Positions 12,293-24,902 are shown, counted from the first letter of the stretch. The stretch is DNA of 64,000 bases from Neofusicoccum parvum (GCA_020912385.1 CP087208.1:2294001-2358000); one strand, 5' to 3'. The notes: generated from the letters alone by a model not told the origin. A program made the numbers and translations.

Positions 12293-13942
12293 TTAGAAAA
12301 CAGTCCCGTCGGACAAGATCATGATCGGCGGCTCTTTCGTGTTCGGTCGCGAGACTTCGGCGATCTCTCGACCACCCTGTGCTTGTGTGAGCTCCAGTCC
12401 GTCGCGTGGATTTTGCGGAGAGCTTACCTTCCAACTGCCCGCCTCGAGCATCTGCGCCAGGCTCAGCTTGTCCCTTCCCGTAAGGCCCAGCAGCCCGTTG
12501 ACCTCGTAGAGCAGCTCGTCGAGGAACCCGACTGTTACCGCCCGCCATTCTACAATAACATCGTCGTCCGCCGTGAACATGGGCACAACCTCCACGCTGG
12601 GCTGACCCTTTAGCTGCGCATTCTTCTGATATTGCGCTAAGCCTCGCTTGGCGTCTTCGGGCTTCAGGGTGAGGAGGCCGGTGTCGATCAAGAGGCCGCC
12701 GTTGCGGTATTCGGGCAGGCCAGTCAACAGGTGCTCGCCGGCAAAGTGGACGTTCATGAGCTTGTTCATGGGTACCATGAGCGAGTAGCAGAGCCACTGG
12801 GTCAGCTTGTGGAATGGCACGATGTTCTCCCATGGATGTGTGGGGTGGGACGGCATCACGGAGCAGGGCCATGCGTCGCCGATGGAGATGCCGTCGATTT
12901 GGGTGCGTGTCGCGGGCCAGATGGGACCCAGGCCGTCCATGAGCACTTTCCAGAGCGTCGGCACAGGAACGATGGGGACGGATGAGGCCTGGGTGGATGG
13001 GTGAGAAAGAAGGTAATCTGCCTGCCGTCAGCGTGCAAAGCCCCGCGTCTGGGCAGAACTACGTACCCAGCATGTTGCCCGGGCGAGCCTCAACACCGAA
13101 AATTTCCTGGTTTTGCAGTGCATCGCCTAGGCGCACGAGCAAATTCGTGCGGCCCTCAAGCCCGTCGATGACGTTGTCATCCGTGACCTGCAGACCGCGA
13201 GCCATAGCTTTACCATCCAGCTTCTTCAGGCCGGCGGAATCGACTTGACAGGGCTCGTTGGGATTGCTGCTGAACAAGCCGGTCTTGAACATCTCCAGGC
13301 TGGCCACGGCCAGTCCCTCGCTGCGCCTGTAGACCTTGCCAGACTCCTTGCTGCGGTACTGCCACTTGGTGCCGGCGCCGGCGTCGAGCAGGACGGAGAC
13401 GACGAACAGATCGAGCAGGCGGCGGGTGCGCTCCTGGTTGTCGACGGTGGACGGCCAGGCGGCCATGAGCTGGTCGATACGGGGGCGACCGCCGACCTCG
13501 AAGTGCTGCCAGCGGCCATGCGGCGGGATGGAGGGATAGTCACCGGCGTAGTCGCGCTGGGGGCGGCGCGGGTCAGCGGCGCAGTGGCACAGGGCGTTTT
13601 GGGACAAACCTTGATAATTGAGACAACGTAGGCAGCCGTGTCGTTGAACTTGCCCATGTCTACGGTGAAGTGCTTCAATTGGTTCTTTTTGGCCTTGTCG
13701 AGCACCAGGCGCGAGCGGTCGCGCACGGCGTGGATGCTGCGCAGGTAGCCGGCGGGATCGAGGGCTGGGTCTGGGGCCCTGGGCAGAGGGATGTCGGGGA
13801 TCTGGGGCTTGGCCATGGTGGTGCCGTTGGCGGACGATTTGATGGGTTTGACGCTGCCGTTGGAGATGGTGGAGGCGGCGTCCGCAGCCTGTGCGGCAGG
13901 CTGCGGCGCCTTTGAGTCTTTCTTGCGGTTGAACAGACCCAT
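12293..13942 (-). CDS. URC4: URC4/DUF1688 uracil catabolism protein
   Basis: Four exons (13610-13942, 13067-13556, 12428-13017, 12293-12376) encode 498 residues. The protein belongs to DUF1688, whose characterised member Urc4 is required for the URC pathway of uracil degradation in Lachancea kluyveri; the biochemical step is not firmly defined. Conserved blocks visible are YLRSIHAVRDRS, GRPRIDQL, EARPGNMLDYLLSH (split by intron 2), TLWKVLMDGLGPIWPA, ISIGDAWPCS, PFHKLTQWLCYSLM and GLPEYRNGGLLID. An N-terminal extension of about 50 residues is Ser/Ala rich and less conserved. The start at 13942 gives MGLFNRKKDSK, the first ATG of the open frame with good context. A possible GATA-factor site (AGATAA) is at 14100-14105, about 160 bases upstream. 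Confidence 0.92.
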
Positions 13943-15744
13943 TGCGTGCGATAAGGTGGGCTCGGCCTGACAGCAGCAAGTGACAAACGACGAGAAACAG
14001 CGGCGAGGAGGAGTTGAGCTGGCGGACCCACCCACAAGAAGCAGGAGACAGGCGCGAATCAGCAAGGTGCCCCTCTGCAGTCGGCCGCGCCCGAGGCAGA
14101 GATAATCGCAGGAGGACGGTGTTTCGGACAAAGATTGCAAGGGGATGACCCAGCGGGATATGGGCCTTGTCTACGCGGGCGCGCACTGGGCAGCGGGCCC
14201 GGGGACTAGAGGATATGCGCCTAGGCCGTGGTGCCAGGACAGGGGCATCGATCTGGCGATTGCGGCTGATTCAGAGCATCTTTGAGCTGCTGGCCCCGAA
14301 GCAGCTAGTGCCATGCAGGAACGGTTGGTTCGCAGTGGTGAGAGCGCAGCGCAGCGGTGATCTACGGGCCATCCCTTCGCAGCACGCCTGGAGGCTCTCC
14401 ACCCGCCGCGCCGGGCGCCCTCGCACTCGCAACCTGCGCGCGTCACTCTGCCTGCGGCCGGACGCGCGCAGACGCTTGGCTGCGCACACGCAGGCGGGCA
14501 GGCATCCCACGCCGCCGGCGGCCGCAGGCTCGCAGGCGCGCTGCCCGTTGCGTCCGTGGTCCGGCTGCCCATGTGGCCGCACGCCCACGACTCGCCGCGT
14601 CGCGCCACGCCAGGGTCGCTCAATTTGCCGGTTCTTCTCGCGGCGCGCAATTCTGGCCAACCCCACCGCGAGGATCGCGGGCGGCGGGCAATTACTGCAT
14701 TCTTGCCGCGCAGCCGCTTCCGCGCAGGCGGGCGGGTCGGCAGCCGCCCCGAGCGCCGGCCTGATTGGGCGTGGTGCAATGAAATGGCAATTCTTCCGCG
14801 AGCGTCGTGAGCGGCCCGTCGCCTGTGCAAAGTCCATCGTCTGCCTCGACCGCGCCGCCACTGGAACCGACGGCGTGGCGGCCACTCTGGAGTCTGCACG
14901 AAGGTGATTCCGCCCTCGCCCACGGCGCTTGCCAGGACGTGCAGGCGTAGGGTGGGCGGGCTTGTGGGCTGACAAAAGATGTGCACCAGGATTGGCCGAC
15001 GCCCTGGCCTAGCGCGGGGAGCTGGAAGCCCTCGCGCGGACGGCTCTGGCATGTGTTCTCCACGCCGCGCGCTGCTCTGCCGGCCTGAGGGCTGACGCCT
15101 GCCCGGCTGCCCCAGCTCCTGACGAACGCGCCGGACTGGGGTTGGGTCAGGCGCGCGCGGAGGCGTGTTGCTGACTGCGCTAGGCCACTCGTCGGCTGCA
15201 ACAGCGCAGAGTAGCAGAAGCCTAGCAGAAGCCGGGCAAGGGTGGGCGCCGCCGGCCCAGCGCGCGCCGAAGGCCTCTTCCGCCCACCCAGCTCGATAAG
15301 CCCCTCTCTGTATGCGGCCGGCGGCGCGCAGTCCGGCTGCCTTATTCAGTGCACGGTAGCGTGACCTAGCTATACGATAGCTGCTGCGCGAGCGGTGCCC
15401 GTGGTGGCGGCCGAGTGCTGGTTGTGGGGTGGGCCGTCTCTTCGCAGCGCAAGCACCGCCTGCACCAGCAGAGCACACGTGGATGCGTGCAGCACTCGCC
15501 CGGATGGAATTTGCTGCTCGGTGCATTTGCGCGCCTGGATCCCTTCGCTCCCACGTGCGGCGTGCCAGGTTGTTGCGACTTCACGCAAAGACGTCGTTGC
15601 TCTGCCATGGGCGCGCAAGCAAGGGCCCGTGTCGGCGGGCATGTCGCGCTGTCCTTCTGCTCCGCGCGCAGACGCAACCGCGTCCAACTTCCATCGCGAG
15701 CACGCCACCCTGCTTGATGTCCACCTCCACGCTCGCCCTCCACC
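13943..15744. other. Long divergent promoter region, extremely GC-rich core
   Basis: Separates the divergent URC4 and SWA2 genes. From about 14370 to 15360 the sequence is very GC-rich, which leaves long open frames on both strands (one of 451 codons on the minus strand). These translate to Arg/Ala/Pro-rich low-complexity sequence with no family signature and are judged artefacts of composition. Probably two promoters plus 5' UTRs. Confidence 0.6.
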
Positions 15745-18696
15745 ATGGATGATCTGATGAACGTCGACTGGACCGCGCCTGCCGCCCAGCAGACAAAACC
15801 GCAGCCGCAGCCGCAGCCACAGCCCACGTCCACGCCCTCCTTCCCTTCGCTCAACCCAAGCCCGCTGCCCAGCCTGTCGCGAGGCTCCACCCCGCTATCG
15901 ACGCAGCCGTCCGGCGCTGCGCCCAACACCACCTTCCGCGGCATCAAGGCCCCCTCGAAACCGTCAACCCCCGCGAATGACAGCTTCTCGTCACTGCTAG
16001 CTTCCAAGTCTAGCAAGCCGGCCAATAATCTGTCGCTGCAGGAGCGCCAGCGCCAGCTGCAGGAGGAAAAGGAGAAGCAGCGCAAGCAGCTGGAGAGCCA
16101 ATTCGGCGCCCCTGACAATGCCTTCTGGGACTCGCTGGGCAGCGGCAGGAGCACTCCGAATGCCACTGCCGGTGCTCCGTCCCCCGCGCCGCAGCCTGCA
16201 TTGTCGAGCCTGTCCAACACCATCAACAGACCGTTCGCTGCGATCAATGCACCCGCAGATCGTGCCTCCCCGGCCGCAGCTCAGGATGAGGACGATATAC
16301 TTGCCGCGTTCAATTCCGCAGCCCCCGTCGACGCTTCGAGTCATTACCCCGTCCCCCCAGCTCCAGCGAGCCGAGGAGGTACCCCGAGCCAGGTTGCAGG
16401 CCTGGGTAGCAATGGAGCGGGCGCTCAGGAACATGGCGGATCACCATTTGGCGACGACGATGATGACCCCTTCGGCTTGAGCCAGTTGCCCTCGAGGCCC
16501 GCGGCACAGCCATCTCAGCCTGCTGCCTCGATCGACCAAGACGATGACATACTGGGCGACCTTGCCAAACCCGTTTCCGAACTCCCACCGCGACAGTCTG
16601 AGGTCCAGCATAAAGAGCGGGAACGCAATGGAGACAGGTCCGATGCTGCCAGCCGCAATGACGACCCTCGCGATGCTGCTGTCGCAGAATTGGTCGACAT
16701 GGGGTTTCCAGCGGGCAAGTCAGCGGAAGCCCTAGCTCACACGGATAGCGGCACAGACATCCAAGCTGCTGTTGGGTGGCTGCTCAACCAAGCACACGAC
16801 GAGGCAAAGCAAAAATCCCGGCAGAGGCAGGAGGAACGGGGTCGTGCCAGCCCGCTGGGTCCGGAAAGTGAGCGGCACAGAAGCTCTTCGGGGCGAAACA
16901 ACCGAAATGAGCATGCGGGAGAAAGTGTTCCGGCGTGGATGCGGGAGCAAGGGAGCCGGTCAAGTTCTCAACGGAGGAATGAAGGCCGCACTCCAACAGA
17001 AGAGAAGGATGTGACGCAGATGGCCCAAGAATTTGGCACCAGTTTTCTCAAATCTGCTAACACCTTTTGGAAGCAAAGCCAGAAGAAAGTGCAGAAAGCT
17101 GTTGCCGAATTCCAACAAGATGGTGACCCTAGTCAGCCGAAATGGATGAGGGAAGCCCAAAGCCACGCAACCGGAGATGGCCCAGCCAGAAGGAACCAAT
17201 CCAAGGCAGAAAAGCAAGCCACGGACGAAGCTATGATGCTGGAATCGGACATGGGTAGACCTCAGAAGCCTGCTCGGACGAGTCGTGCTCCCCGTCCGGA
17301 CTTTGACCCCTCAGATCCGAGGTCCAGGGGCCAATCACCAGCGTCTGCTCAAGGTTCTCACCGCTCAACACCTCCCCCGCGACTTACACAGGATGCACGA
17401 CAGTCGAGCCGTGGCCCTATTGGGAAACTTTCACGAGAAGACGTCGAAGAGCAGTCAGCCCAGGCTTACGTCAGTCCAGCTCGCCGAAAGAAAACTACTC
17501 CGAAACCCTCTGAGCCTGTGCCTGAGCCAGACCTCTTCTCCCCATCGTCTCCATCCGCACAGACGTCTGCCAGGTCACCCCCTCCGTTACACCCAAACAA
17601 TCCGTTTGCTCCCAAGTCTTCACCTGCACCGAGAACATCGCCCGCGCCCAAGCCCGCCAGCTCGCCATTGCCATCCCGGCCGAAGGCACCTCCGCGACAG
17701 ATACCCCCGGCATCAGCAAGTGCACTCTCGACTTCCTCGTCACACAGGCAGAAGGGCACCGAAGCTTTCAAGCGTGGCGACTATGCAGCTGCTCACACGG
17801 CCTACACAAGCGCGCTTCAACCCCTCCCCTCAGGCCACCCTATCGCAATTATTATCCTGTGCAACCGCGCTCTCACGAACATCAAAGTGGGCGACCCGAA
17901 AGCCGCAGTAGCCGATGCTGATTTGGCTCTCTCGACCATTGGACCGTCCCGCGGAGACGGAGAGAAGATTGCCATGGGCGGCGCCGAGGAAGAGAAAGAT
18001 ATGAAGGACTTCTTTGGGAAAGCGCTTATGCGAAAGGCAGAAGCTCTCGAAAACATGGAGAAATGGGGTGACGCCGCTAAGGTTTGGAAAGACGCTGTTG
18101 AAGCGGGGGTCGGTGGCTCAGTCAGCATCCAGGGCCGCAATCGCTGCGAGAAAGCGGCAGGAGGTGGCTCTCAGCAGGCATCGCGACCAGTGGCCCCGCG
18201 ACCCGCGACTGCTGCGAAGAAGCCAGCAGCAAGGCCTCCTCCAAGGCCAAATGTGTCGGCCGCGGCGTCTGCCGAGGCGGTCAAGAAGTTGCGCGAGGCC
18301 AATGCAGCAGCAGAGAAGGCAGACGACGAGAAGTTTGCGTTGACAGATCATGTCGATGCAAAGCTAGTTGCTTGGAAGGGAAGCAAGTCGGACAATTTGC
18401 GTGCACTGCTGGGGTCGCTTGACACAGTTCTATGGCCCGAAGCTGGATGGAAGAAGGTCGGTATGCAGGACCTCGTCATGCCGAACAAGGTCAAGATTGT
18501 GTACATGAAGGCAATTGCTAAGGTGCATCCCGACAAGGTAAGTCTCGGTCTATGGAGCCAGGATACGTGCAAAGGCTGATGCTGGACGCGACAGATACCA
18601 CAAAGCGCGACGACGGAGCAGAGAATGATTAGCGGAGCCGTGTTTGCGACGCTGAATGAGGCATGGGACAAGTTCAAGAAGGACAACAACCTCTAG
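15745..18696 (+). CDS. SWA2: Auxilin-like clathrin uncoating protein (UBA-TPR-J)
   Basis: Two exons (15745-18537 and 18595-18696) encode 964 residues. Domain order is that of Swa2/auxilin: a disordered N-terminus with Pro/Gln repeats (residues 17-30) and DPFG-type clathrin/adaptor motifs near 245, a UBA domain at about 308-350 (AELVDMGFPAGKSAEAL), a long disordered Pro/Ser region, a TPR region at about 668-800, and a C-terminal J domain whose HPD is at 928-930, just before the intron. The second exon completes the last J-domain helix. Swa2 recruits Hsp70 through the J domain to strip clathrin from vesicles. The start gives MDDLMNVDWT, which is typical. The intron cuts directly after HPDK. Confidence 0.93.
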
Positions 18697-19124
18697 AAGG
18701 CACGAATAGCATTGGGTGGAGCGACTAGATCTGGCATTGAATGAAGCGGAAGCATTTGCATACTGGCCTTGGTTTCGAACAGACCCGTAGATTCTGCATC
18801 GGGCGTGCAGCGGGAGGCGTGAAACAAGCGCACGATTAAGGAATGCGTAGCCGATGTCGGCAGGGTGGAGGCTCGATAGCCGTGATGCCTACCCCGGATC
18901 TGCAAAACTCTGCCGCCAGGGACCATGCAGCCTTACGTAACCTCTGTCCGGTCTCCACCATGACTCTTCGCGCCCAACTGCCGCTCCTCTTCCACACTGC
19001 TCGTCCTCCAGGCTTAAAAACAACCTGCCCTGTCCTGTAACTGCCCCTGATCAGGCTCTTTGGGTCGCACGCATCGTCGCTCGTCCATCGGCACTCCCGC
19101 TTGCGCGGCTGCCACACGCCCGCC
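18697..19124. other. Intergenic, SWA2 end to PQ-loop gene start
   Basis: Head-to-tail spacer between two plus-strand genes; about the last 200 bases should be promoter and 5' UTR of the PQ-loop gene. No open frame of interest. Confidence 0.5.
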
Positions 19125-20226
19125 ATGTTCCCGCCTTCGCAGGGCTTCAGTCTCGACATTGACGCCGTCAGCGGCATCACCGGCTCCATTTCGATCGCTT
19201 GCTGGGTCGTCGTCTTCTCGCCACAGATCATTGAGAACTTCCGTCGTGGTTCTGCCGAAGGACTGTCGGTCGTCTTCATTGTTGTCTGGCTGCTCGGCGA
19301 TGTGTTCAACATCATCGGAGCTGTTTTGCAGCGCGTGCTGCCTACCATGGTGTGTTGCGTCTACCTTCAGAAGCTTGGGAGAGCAGTCGCTGATTATCCA
19401 CCAGATCATCCTCGCCGTCTACTACACGCTTGCCGACATAGTTCTTCTCGCACAATGCTTCTACTACAAGGGCTTCACGTTGAAAGACGAGGTTGCGAAA
19501 CCGGCGGATGAGGACGAACCACCCAGAGAGCCGACGGAGACTTCAGCGCTGCTCCGGCCCAGTGGAAACGGGCAGTCGCGGCCTGCACGCATCAGCGATG
19601 CCGAGGGAGGCCGGCGGCGATCGTCATACTCGTCTTTCACCGAGCGGCTGTTCCAGGACGGAGAGCATCTCTCGCCTGCGACTCCCTTTGTAGACACGCC
19701 TGCACCAGCTGCCACGCCACAACCTCCGCGGTCTGCGGCCAAGTCGGTCCTCTTCAACCTGGTTGCCGTTGTGCTGGTGTGTGCTGCCGGCTTCCTTGGC
19801 TGGCTTTTCACGTACCAACCCCCGGAAAACAACACGGCCGACAACGGAGGGGATACGCTTCAGTTCAACGTGCCGGGCCAAATCGGCGGCTACATCTGCT
19901 GCGTTCTGTACTTGGGCTCCCGGCTGCCCCAGCTGTACCTCAACTACAAGCGACAGAGCACCGAGGGTATCTCGATGCTGTTTTTCATTTTCGCGTGTCT
20001 CGGGAATCTGACATACGTCATGTCCATCCTGGCGTACAAGCCAGTCTGCCACGGACGTCACGGGCACTGCGAGACAGGCGAGGCAGGCGCAATCTACGGG
20101 CGATATGTTCTCGTCAACCTCAGCTGGCTGCTCGGAAGTTTCGGAACGCTGCTGCTGGACGCGGGCGTGTTTGTGCAGTACTTCATGTATAGAAAAGATG
20201 ACGGCGAAGCGGTGGAGGACGCCTGA
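19125..20226 (+). CDS. PQ-loop vacuolar basic amino acid transporter
   Basis: Two exons (19125-19349, 19405-20226) encode 348 residues. Both PQ-loop repeats of this seven-helix family are visible: SPQIIENFRRGSAEGLS near the N-terminus and LPQLYLNYKRQSTEGIS in the C-terminal half, each carrying the Pro-Gln pair needed for transport. A hydrophilic loop of about 100 residues rich in Ser, Arg and Pro separates them. This is the arrangement of yeast Ypq1-3 and mammalian PQLC2, which export lysine, arginine or histidine across the vacuolar/lysosomal membrane. ATG 19125 is the first methionine before the first helix; the frame is open further upstream, but only from a non-ATG codon. Confidence 0.9.
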
Positions 20227-20547
20227 TTGGCATGCATGGAACGGTAGAAAAGCTACATTGTTTTGGCGTAACACGTGGGCGGGTTTTGGGATCCGTGTTT
20301 TTTAAGGCTCTTGCAGGCCCATCACAGGAGACATAGGGCCAGACAGAGCAAATGCAGACCATTGACAGCCACGCGGATTGACGTGACGGGAGACTCTGCG
20401 GCGTCGGCAGTTGGCGGGGGCACAGAGCCGGGCGGGCTTTTTGTCTGAACATCGCCGCCGCCGCCTGCCCCACCGTACCTGCGGAAGAGTCAACGCCCAG
20501 CATGTCCTCCTCAGCAAAGACACCCTGCCAACGACCCTCCCGCCCCA
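20227..20547. other. Short intergenic promoter region
   Basis: Spacer of about 320 bases between the PQ-loop gene and the MTHFR gene. It must hold both the terminator of the first and the promoter of the second. No motif stands out. Confidence 0.5.
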
Positions 20548-22670
20548 ATGGAGAAGATCACGGATAAGCTCGCGGCACTGCCGCAAGATGGCCGCTACTT
20601 CTCGCTCGAGTTCTTCCCGCCCAAGACGCAGATGGTGCGCAATGCCTCGACGTCCTCTGCGCTCCGCTGACACCGCGTGCAGGGCTTCGCCAACCTCCAG
20701 AACCGTCTGGAGCGCATGGCCAGCGCTCTGCGCCCGCTGTTCGTCACCGTCACCTGGGGCGCCGGCGGCAGCACCGCCTCCAAGTCGCTCGAGCTCGCCG
20801 AGCTGACCCAGCGCCAGCTGGGCCTCACCACCTGCCTGCACCTGACCTGCACCAACATGAGCCGCGCGCTCGTCGACGATGCCCTCGAGCAGGCCAAGGC
20901 ACTGGGCGTGCGCAACATCCTCGCCCTCCGCGGCGACCCGCCCCGCAGCGACGAATACCGCGAGGGCGAGGCTGATCAGGATAACGACTCGAACAAGGAC
21001 TTCACTTGGGCTGCTGATTTGGTGCGCTACATCCGCAAGCAGTACGGCGACTACTTCTGCATTGGTGTCGCCGCGTATCCTGAAGGCCATTCAGACCAGT
21101 CGCATCCCGACAAGCAGGACCCCAAGTTCGATCTCCCCTACCTGATCGAGAAGACCAAGGCCGGCGCCGACTTTATCATGACCCAATTGTTCTTCGACAT
21201 TCACGCCTACGAGGATTTTGAGAACATGCTCCGGAATGATCCCTCGGGTGTCTTTAAAACCATCCCGATCGTCCCCGGCCTCATGCCCATCCAAAGCTAC
21301 CAGATCCTCCGCCGCACAACGAAGCTCAGCCATGCGAAGCTGCCTCCGGACATGCTCGCACGTCTTGACACTGTCAAGGGCGACGATGAGGCTGTAAAGA
21401 ATGTGGGTGTGGATATACTGAGCGAGATCATCGAGGAGATCAAGAAGCGGCCCAGCCCAGGCCCAAGGGGGTTCCATTTCTACACGCTCAATCTAGAGAA
21501 GGCTGTCGCGCATATCGTCGAGCGCTGCAGACTGATACTATCCGTTGCACCCGACGAGAGCGTTGAGGAAGCTGTAACGATTGACGACATTCCGGTCAAT
21601 GGTGGCGGTCCAACAGACTCCCTCAAGGTCAAGGATCGGAGGCGGTTGTCTTCGGCGAACTCGACCCCGCACAATCGCGTGGTGGTTGACCGCCCGTCCA
21701 CGTCCAGCAACAAGAGCTACGAAGCACTGGCGGATGAGGCAGGCGTTCCGAAAGACAAGATCATGACAAGAGCCAACACCCTGGCTATTTCAGAAGGAGA
21801 GGGGTCTTTGGGAAGGGAAGCTACTTGGGATGATTTCCCGAACGGCCGATGGGGAGACGCAAGGTCGCCAGGTTTGCGTGCCCTCATTCACGTAGCGAGT
21901 CGGAGATCTAACATTGATTGCAGCGTACGGCGAGATTGACGGCTACGGCGTGTCGTTGCACGTATCGATCCCGCAAGCCATTAGGCTTTGGAAGTATCCG
22001 ACCACGGTAGAAGACATTTCCGACATATTCCGACGCCACATCCTCGGCGAGCTCGAAGCCATCCCTTGGAGCGAAGAGGGGCTCAATGCGGAGACGGAGA
22101 CGATCCGCGATCAACTGCTCAAGCTCATTGGGAAGGGTTGGTGGTCTGTTGCGAGTCAACCTGCCGTCAACGGCGTGAAGAGCACGGACGCAATTTTCGG
22201 TTGGGGCCCGAAGAATGGTTATGTTTTCCAGAAGGTGATTCCGAGCCAACTCTTGAACTTTCCTACGAGCGCTGCTAACACCTTGATAGCCCTTTGTTGA
22301 ATTTTTCCTGTCTTCGGCTGACTGGAAGAAACTGCAAGCCAAACTTGATGAACTTTCGGATGTGACGTATTTCGCGGGCACCAACGGCGGTGACTTCTCG
22401 TCCAACGATGAGGACTCTGTCAACCCGGTGACTTGGGGATCTTTCGCAGGCAAGGAGATCGTAACGCCCACGATTATCGAATCTGTGTCCTTCCGAGCGT
22501 GGCTCGAGGAGGCGTTCAGCATCTGGTCAGAATGGCGGCACATCTACCCCCCCAGGTCCGCGACGGCAAGCCTCCTCGGGCGTATCCGGGACGACTACTG
22601 GCTGGTCAACATCATCCACCACGACTTCGTAGAGAAGGACGCGCTCTGGCGTCTTCTGCTGGAGGATTAA
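20548..22670 (+). CDS. MET12: Methylenetetrahydrofolate reductase
   Basis: Four exons (20548-20634, 20683-21871, 21924-22234, 22290-22670) encode 655 residues. The enzyme reduces 5,10-methylene-THF to 5-methyl-THF, the methyl donor for methionine synthesis. The N-terminal FAD-binding TIM barrel shows SLEFFPPKT, VTVTWGAGGST, CLHLTCTNM and LALRGDPP; the second half has the eukaryotic regulatory domain with GDARSPAYGEIDGYG (across intron 2), GWWSVASQPAVNG, and FGWGPKNGYVFQK. FFPPKT and VTWGAGG are closer to the Met12 than the Met13 paralogue group as I recall them, so the symbol is a best guess between the two. The linker between domains (about residues 345-400) is Ser/Thr rich. Confidence 0.92.
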
Positions 22671-23074
22671 TGGCTAGGTAGGCGGGAGAAATGACCCTTA
22701 AGGGGTGAATTGGTTCAGCAGCGAGGCGTTTGATTTACAGGGAAAATGCATAACCAAAAAAAGAGGCAGGTGTATGGTAATGGAGAGCCGGCTTGGCCCT
22801 CCAGATGGCTCCTCGTTCTTGTGTCGTGAACTTCCGGGCTCAATTGTCAGGGGGGCGGGCCTTCAAGCGCAACTGAGTGATGTGAGATAGTTTGTGTAAT
22901 ACTTGCAGCGTGGGAGGACGAATTGTAAACATGATAACTGCGTCGTGCGGCGTGCGGGGTGAGACGGAGGCCAAAGCTTCCGCCAGCTGTGTCCGCCGAC
23001 GTCAGATCGACCATCAACCACACACACGCGCCATTCGATATGCCCGTTCCGTTTACATCCACAAACCGGCCGCC
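22671..23074. other. Intergenic, MTHFR end to DUF1279 gene
   Basis: About 400 bases between two plus-strand genes. The distal part carries CACACACACGCGCC shortly before the start codon. Nothing else noted. Confidence 0.5.
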
Positions 23075-23842
23075 ATGAAACCTCTACGACCACGCACCTT
23101 ATTGCGTCCGAACCCGCACGTTTTCCGCGCGCGCAATGCGGGCCCCTCGCGCCGTTTCTCTGCGAGACCGCCGCCGCCACCTCCGTCGGAAGCCGCAGAA
23201 GCAGCGGCTGCAGCGCGCAAGCAATCGCGCCTCGACCGCGTGATATCGCGCCGTACGTACCTCTCCGCGCGACCGTTTGCGCGCCAGCTCACCTGACGCG
23301 CATCCCCAGTGCCTGGCCGTCTCCAGCGCTACCTCTCGCCGCTGCGCAGCGCACCCCTCACGCACGTCACCGCCTTCCTGGTCCTGCACGAGCTCACAGC
23401 CATTGTCCCGCTCGTCGGGCTCGCGGCGACGTTCCACTACGCGGACTGGCTGCCGCCGTACATCTCCGAGGGGGCGTGGGTGAAGCAGGGCGTCGAGCGC
23501 TTCGGCCGCTACTTCCGGCGCAAAGGCTGGATCAGCGACGACGCGGTGCACGAGGCCGAGGACGAGGTCGAGGCCGGCGACGGCGGCGGTGGCGGCGGGC
23601 GGCGGGACAAGCTGCGCAGGAGGGCGGGCACGGCGTGGGGATGGGGCGAGGGCGGCGTGAGGGTCCTGGTTGAGGTCGCGACGGCGTGGGCTGTGACCAA
23701 GGCGTTGCTGCCGTTGCGGCTGGGGCTGAGCGTGTGGGCCACGCCGTGGTTTGCGAGGGTGGCGCTGCAGCCCGTGGGCAGGGGGTTCAAGCGCTTGTTT
23801 GGCGGGCGCGGGAAGTCTGCTGGGACCGCGGGGAAGAGCTGA
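23075..23842 (+). CDS. DUF1279 (FAM210-like) mitochondrial membrane protein
   Basis: Two exons (23075-23252, 23310-23842) encode 236 residues. The N-terminus is strongly basic with no acidic residue in the first 35 (MKPLRPRTLLRPNPHVFRAR), a good mitochondrial presequence. Then come a poly-Pro/Ala stretch, a coiled basic segment, and the DUF1279 core: HVTAFLVLHELTAIVPLVGL (a membrane helix), FHYADWLPPYISEG, and a C-terminal hydrophobic segment VATAWAVTKALLPLRLGLSVWATPWFARV. Animal FAM210A/B members are inner mitochondrial membrane proteins; the fungal role is not well defined. An insertion of Asp, Glu, Gly and Arg (about residues 150-175) interrupts the core. Confidence 0.85.
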
Positions 23843-24137
23843 GGCGGATGCGATACACATTGGCTTGCCGCGGCCGAAGCCAAGCTCGAGTACTTGCGAG
23901 ACCTCAAGCGCAGGTGGTTGGAGGTCGAACCTCTCCATTCAGAGAACCCATGGTTTACAATACACCAAGACAAGACTCGGAATCTAGACATGAGGCTTGC
24001 CGTTCTCAAATTTCGGCTGTTGTATGATACTCGGAGATTTCGTTATTTACACATTTTTACTGAGATGGGAATATCGCTCCCTCAACCAGAATGAGGCTGT
24101 GCACCGAGCGCCCGCTGGTGTCCAAGCCCTTTCGAGA

Positions 24138-24902
24138 TTACTTCTCGAGGAACGCCCACATGGCCTGAGGCGCCTCGGCACTGATAGTGGGCACAACTCC
24201 CCTGGTCTCACTCTTCTCGGCCTTCTCGATCATGGCTTTGTACGCCGGCCTCTCGGTGCACCTCTCCAACCACTTCAAGATGCCATCATACCCGGTTAGA
24301 GGGAAGGGGCTGAACAAGCGCATCACCGAGACAGTAAAGACAGCGTAGATGTCAGCGGCGGTCAGCTCGTCGCCGGCCAAGTACGGCGTCTGCCGCAGAC
24401 GAGCATCCAGAGCCTGCAGAGACCGGGTGACGCGGTTGTAGATGTTCTGGATCACGGGGCTTTCGCTGTCCTTGGTGATGCCGGCCATCTGGAGGAACAT
24501 GGGGGACGAGACGGTGGGTTGCAGCGTGCCAATGGCGTAGTAGAACCAGTAGACGTAGTCGGCATAGTTGGGCGCGGTGACGGGCACGGTGAGGCGGCCG
24601 CTGCCGTACTTGTCGATGATGTACTGCATGATGGCGCTCGACTCGGAGAGCCTGAGGTCGCCGTCCTCCAGAATCGGCGCGGTCTGGGCGGGGTGCCTGG
24701 AGTGCACGTGTGAGCGAGCTGCTCTTCCTCGACATCAGCATGAAGACAGGGGCCCATACAGCTGCTTCAGCTCTGGTGGGGCCAGCAGCGTCTTGCGGTC
24801 GCGCTGGTAGATCTTGAGCTCGTAGGGCACGCCGAGCTCCTCGCACAGCCAGACAACGCGGTCCGACTGCGAGCGCTGGAGGTGGTGGACGACAAGAGGC
24901 AT
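24138..24902 (-). CDS. Glutathione S-transferase
   Basis: Two exons (24760-24902 and 24138-24696) encode 233 residues. The N-terminal thioredoxin-like domain (MPLVVHHLQRSQSDRVVWLC) carries the glutathione-binding ESSAIMQYI motif at about residues 65-73, and the helical C-terminal domain has LAGDELTAADIYAVF, the N-capping box region of GSTs. The fold and length match cytosolic fungal GSTs, which conjugate glutathione to electrophiles or act as peroxidases. The Ser or Tyr catalytic residue cannot be assigned with confidence; Ser11 after HHLQR is the likeliest. The donor GTATGG is weak but gives an exact join into HPAQTAPIL. A TATA box is present upstream. It is convergent with the DUF1279 gene, 295 bases apart. 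Confidence 0.92.

Noticed and set aside
14171..15526. 451-codon minus-strand open frame
   Set aside because: Arg/Ala/Pro-rich, overlapped by long frames on the other strand, no motif, and lies in extremely GC-rich DNA; a composition artefact.
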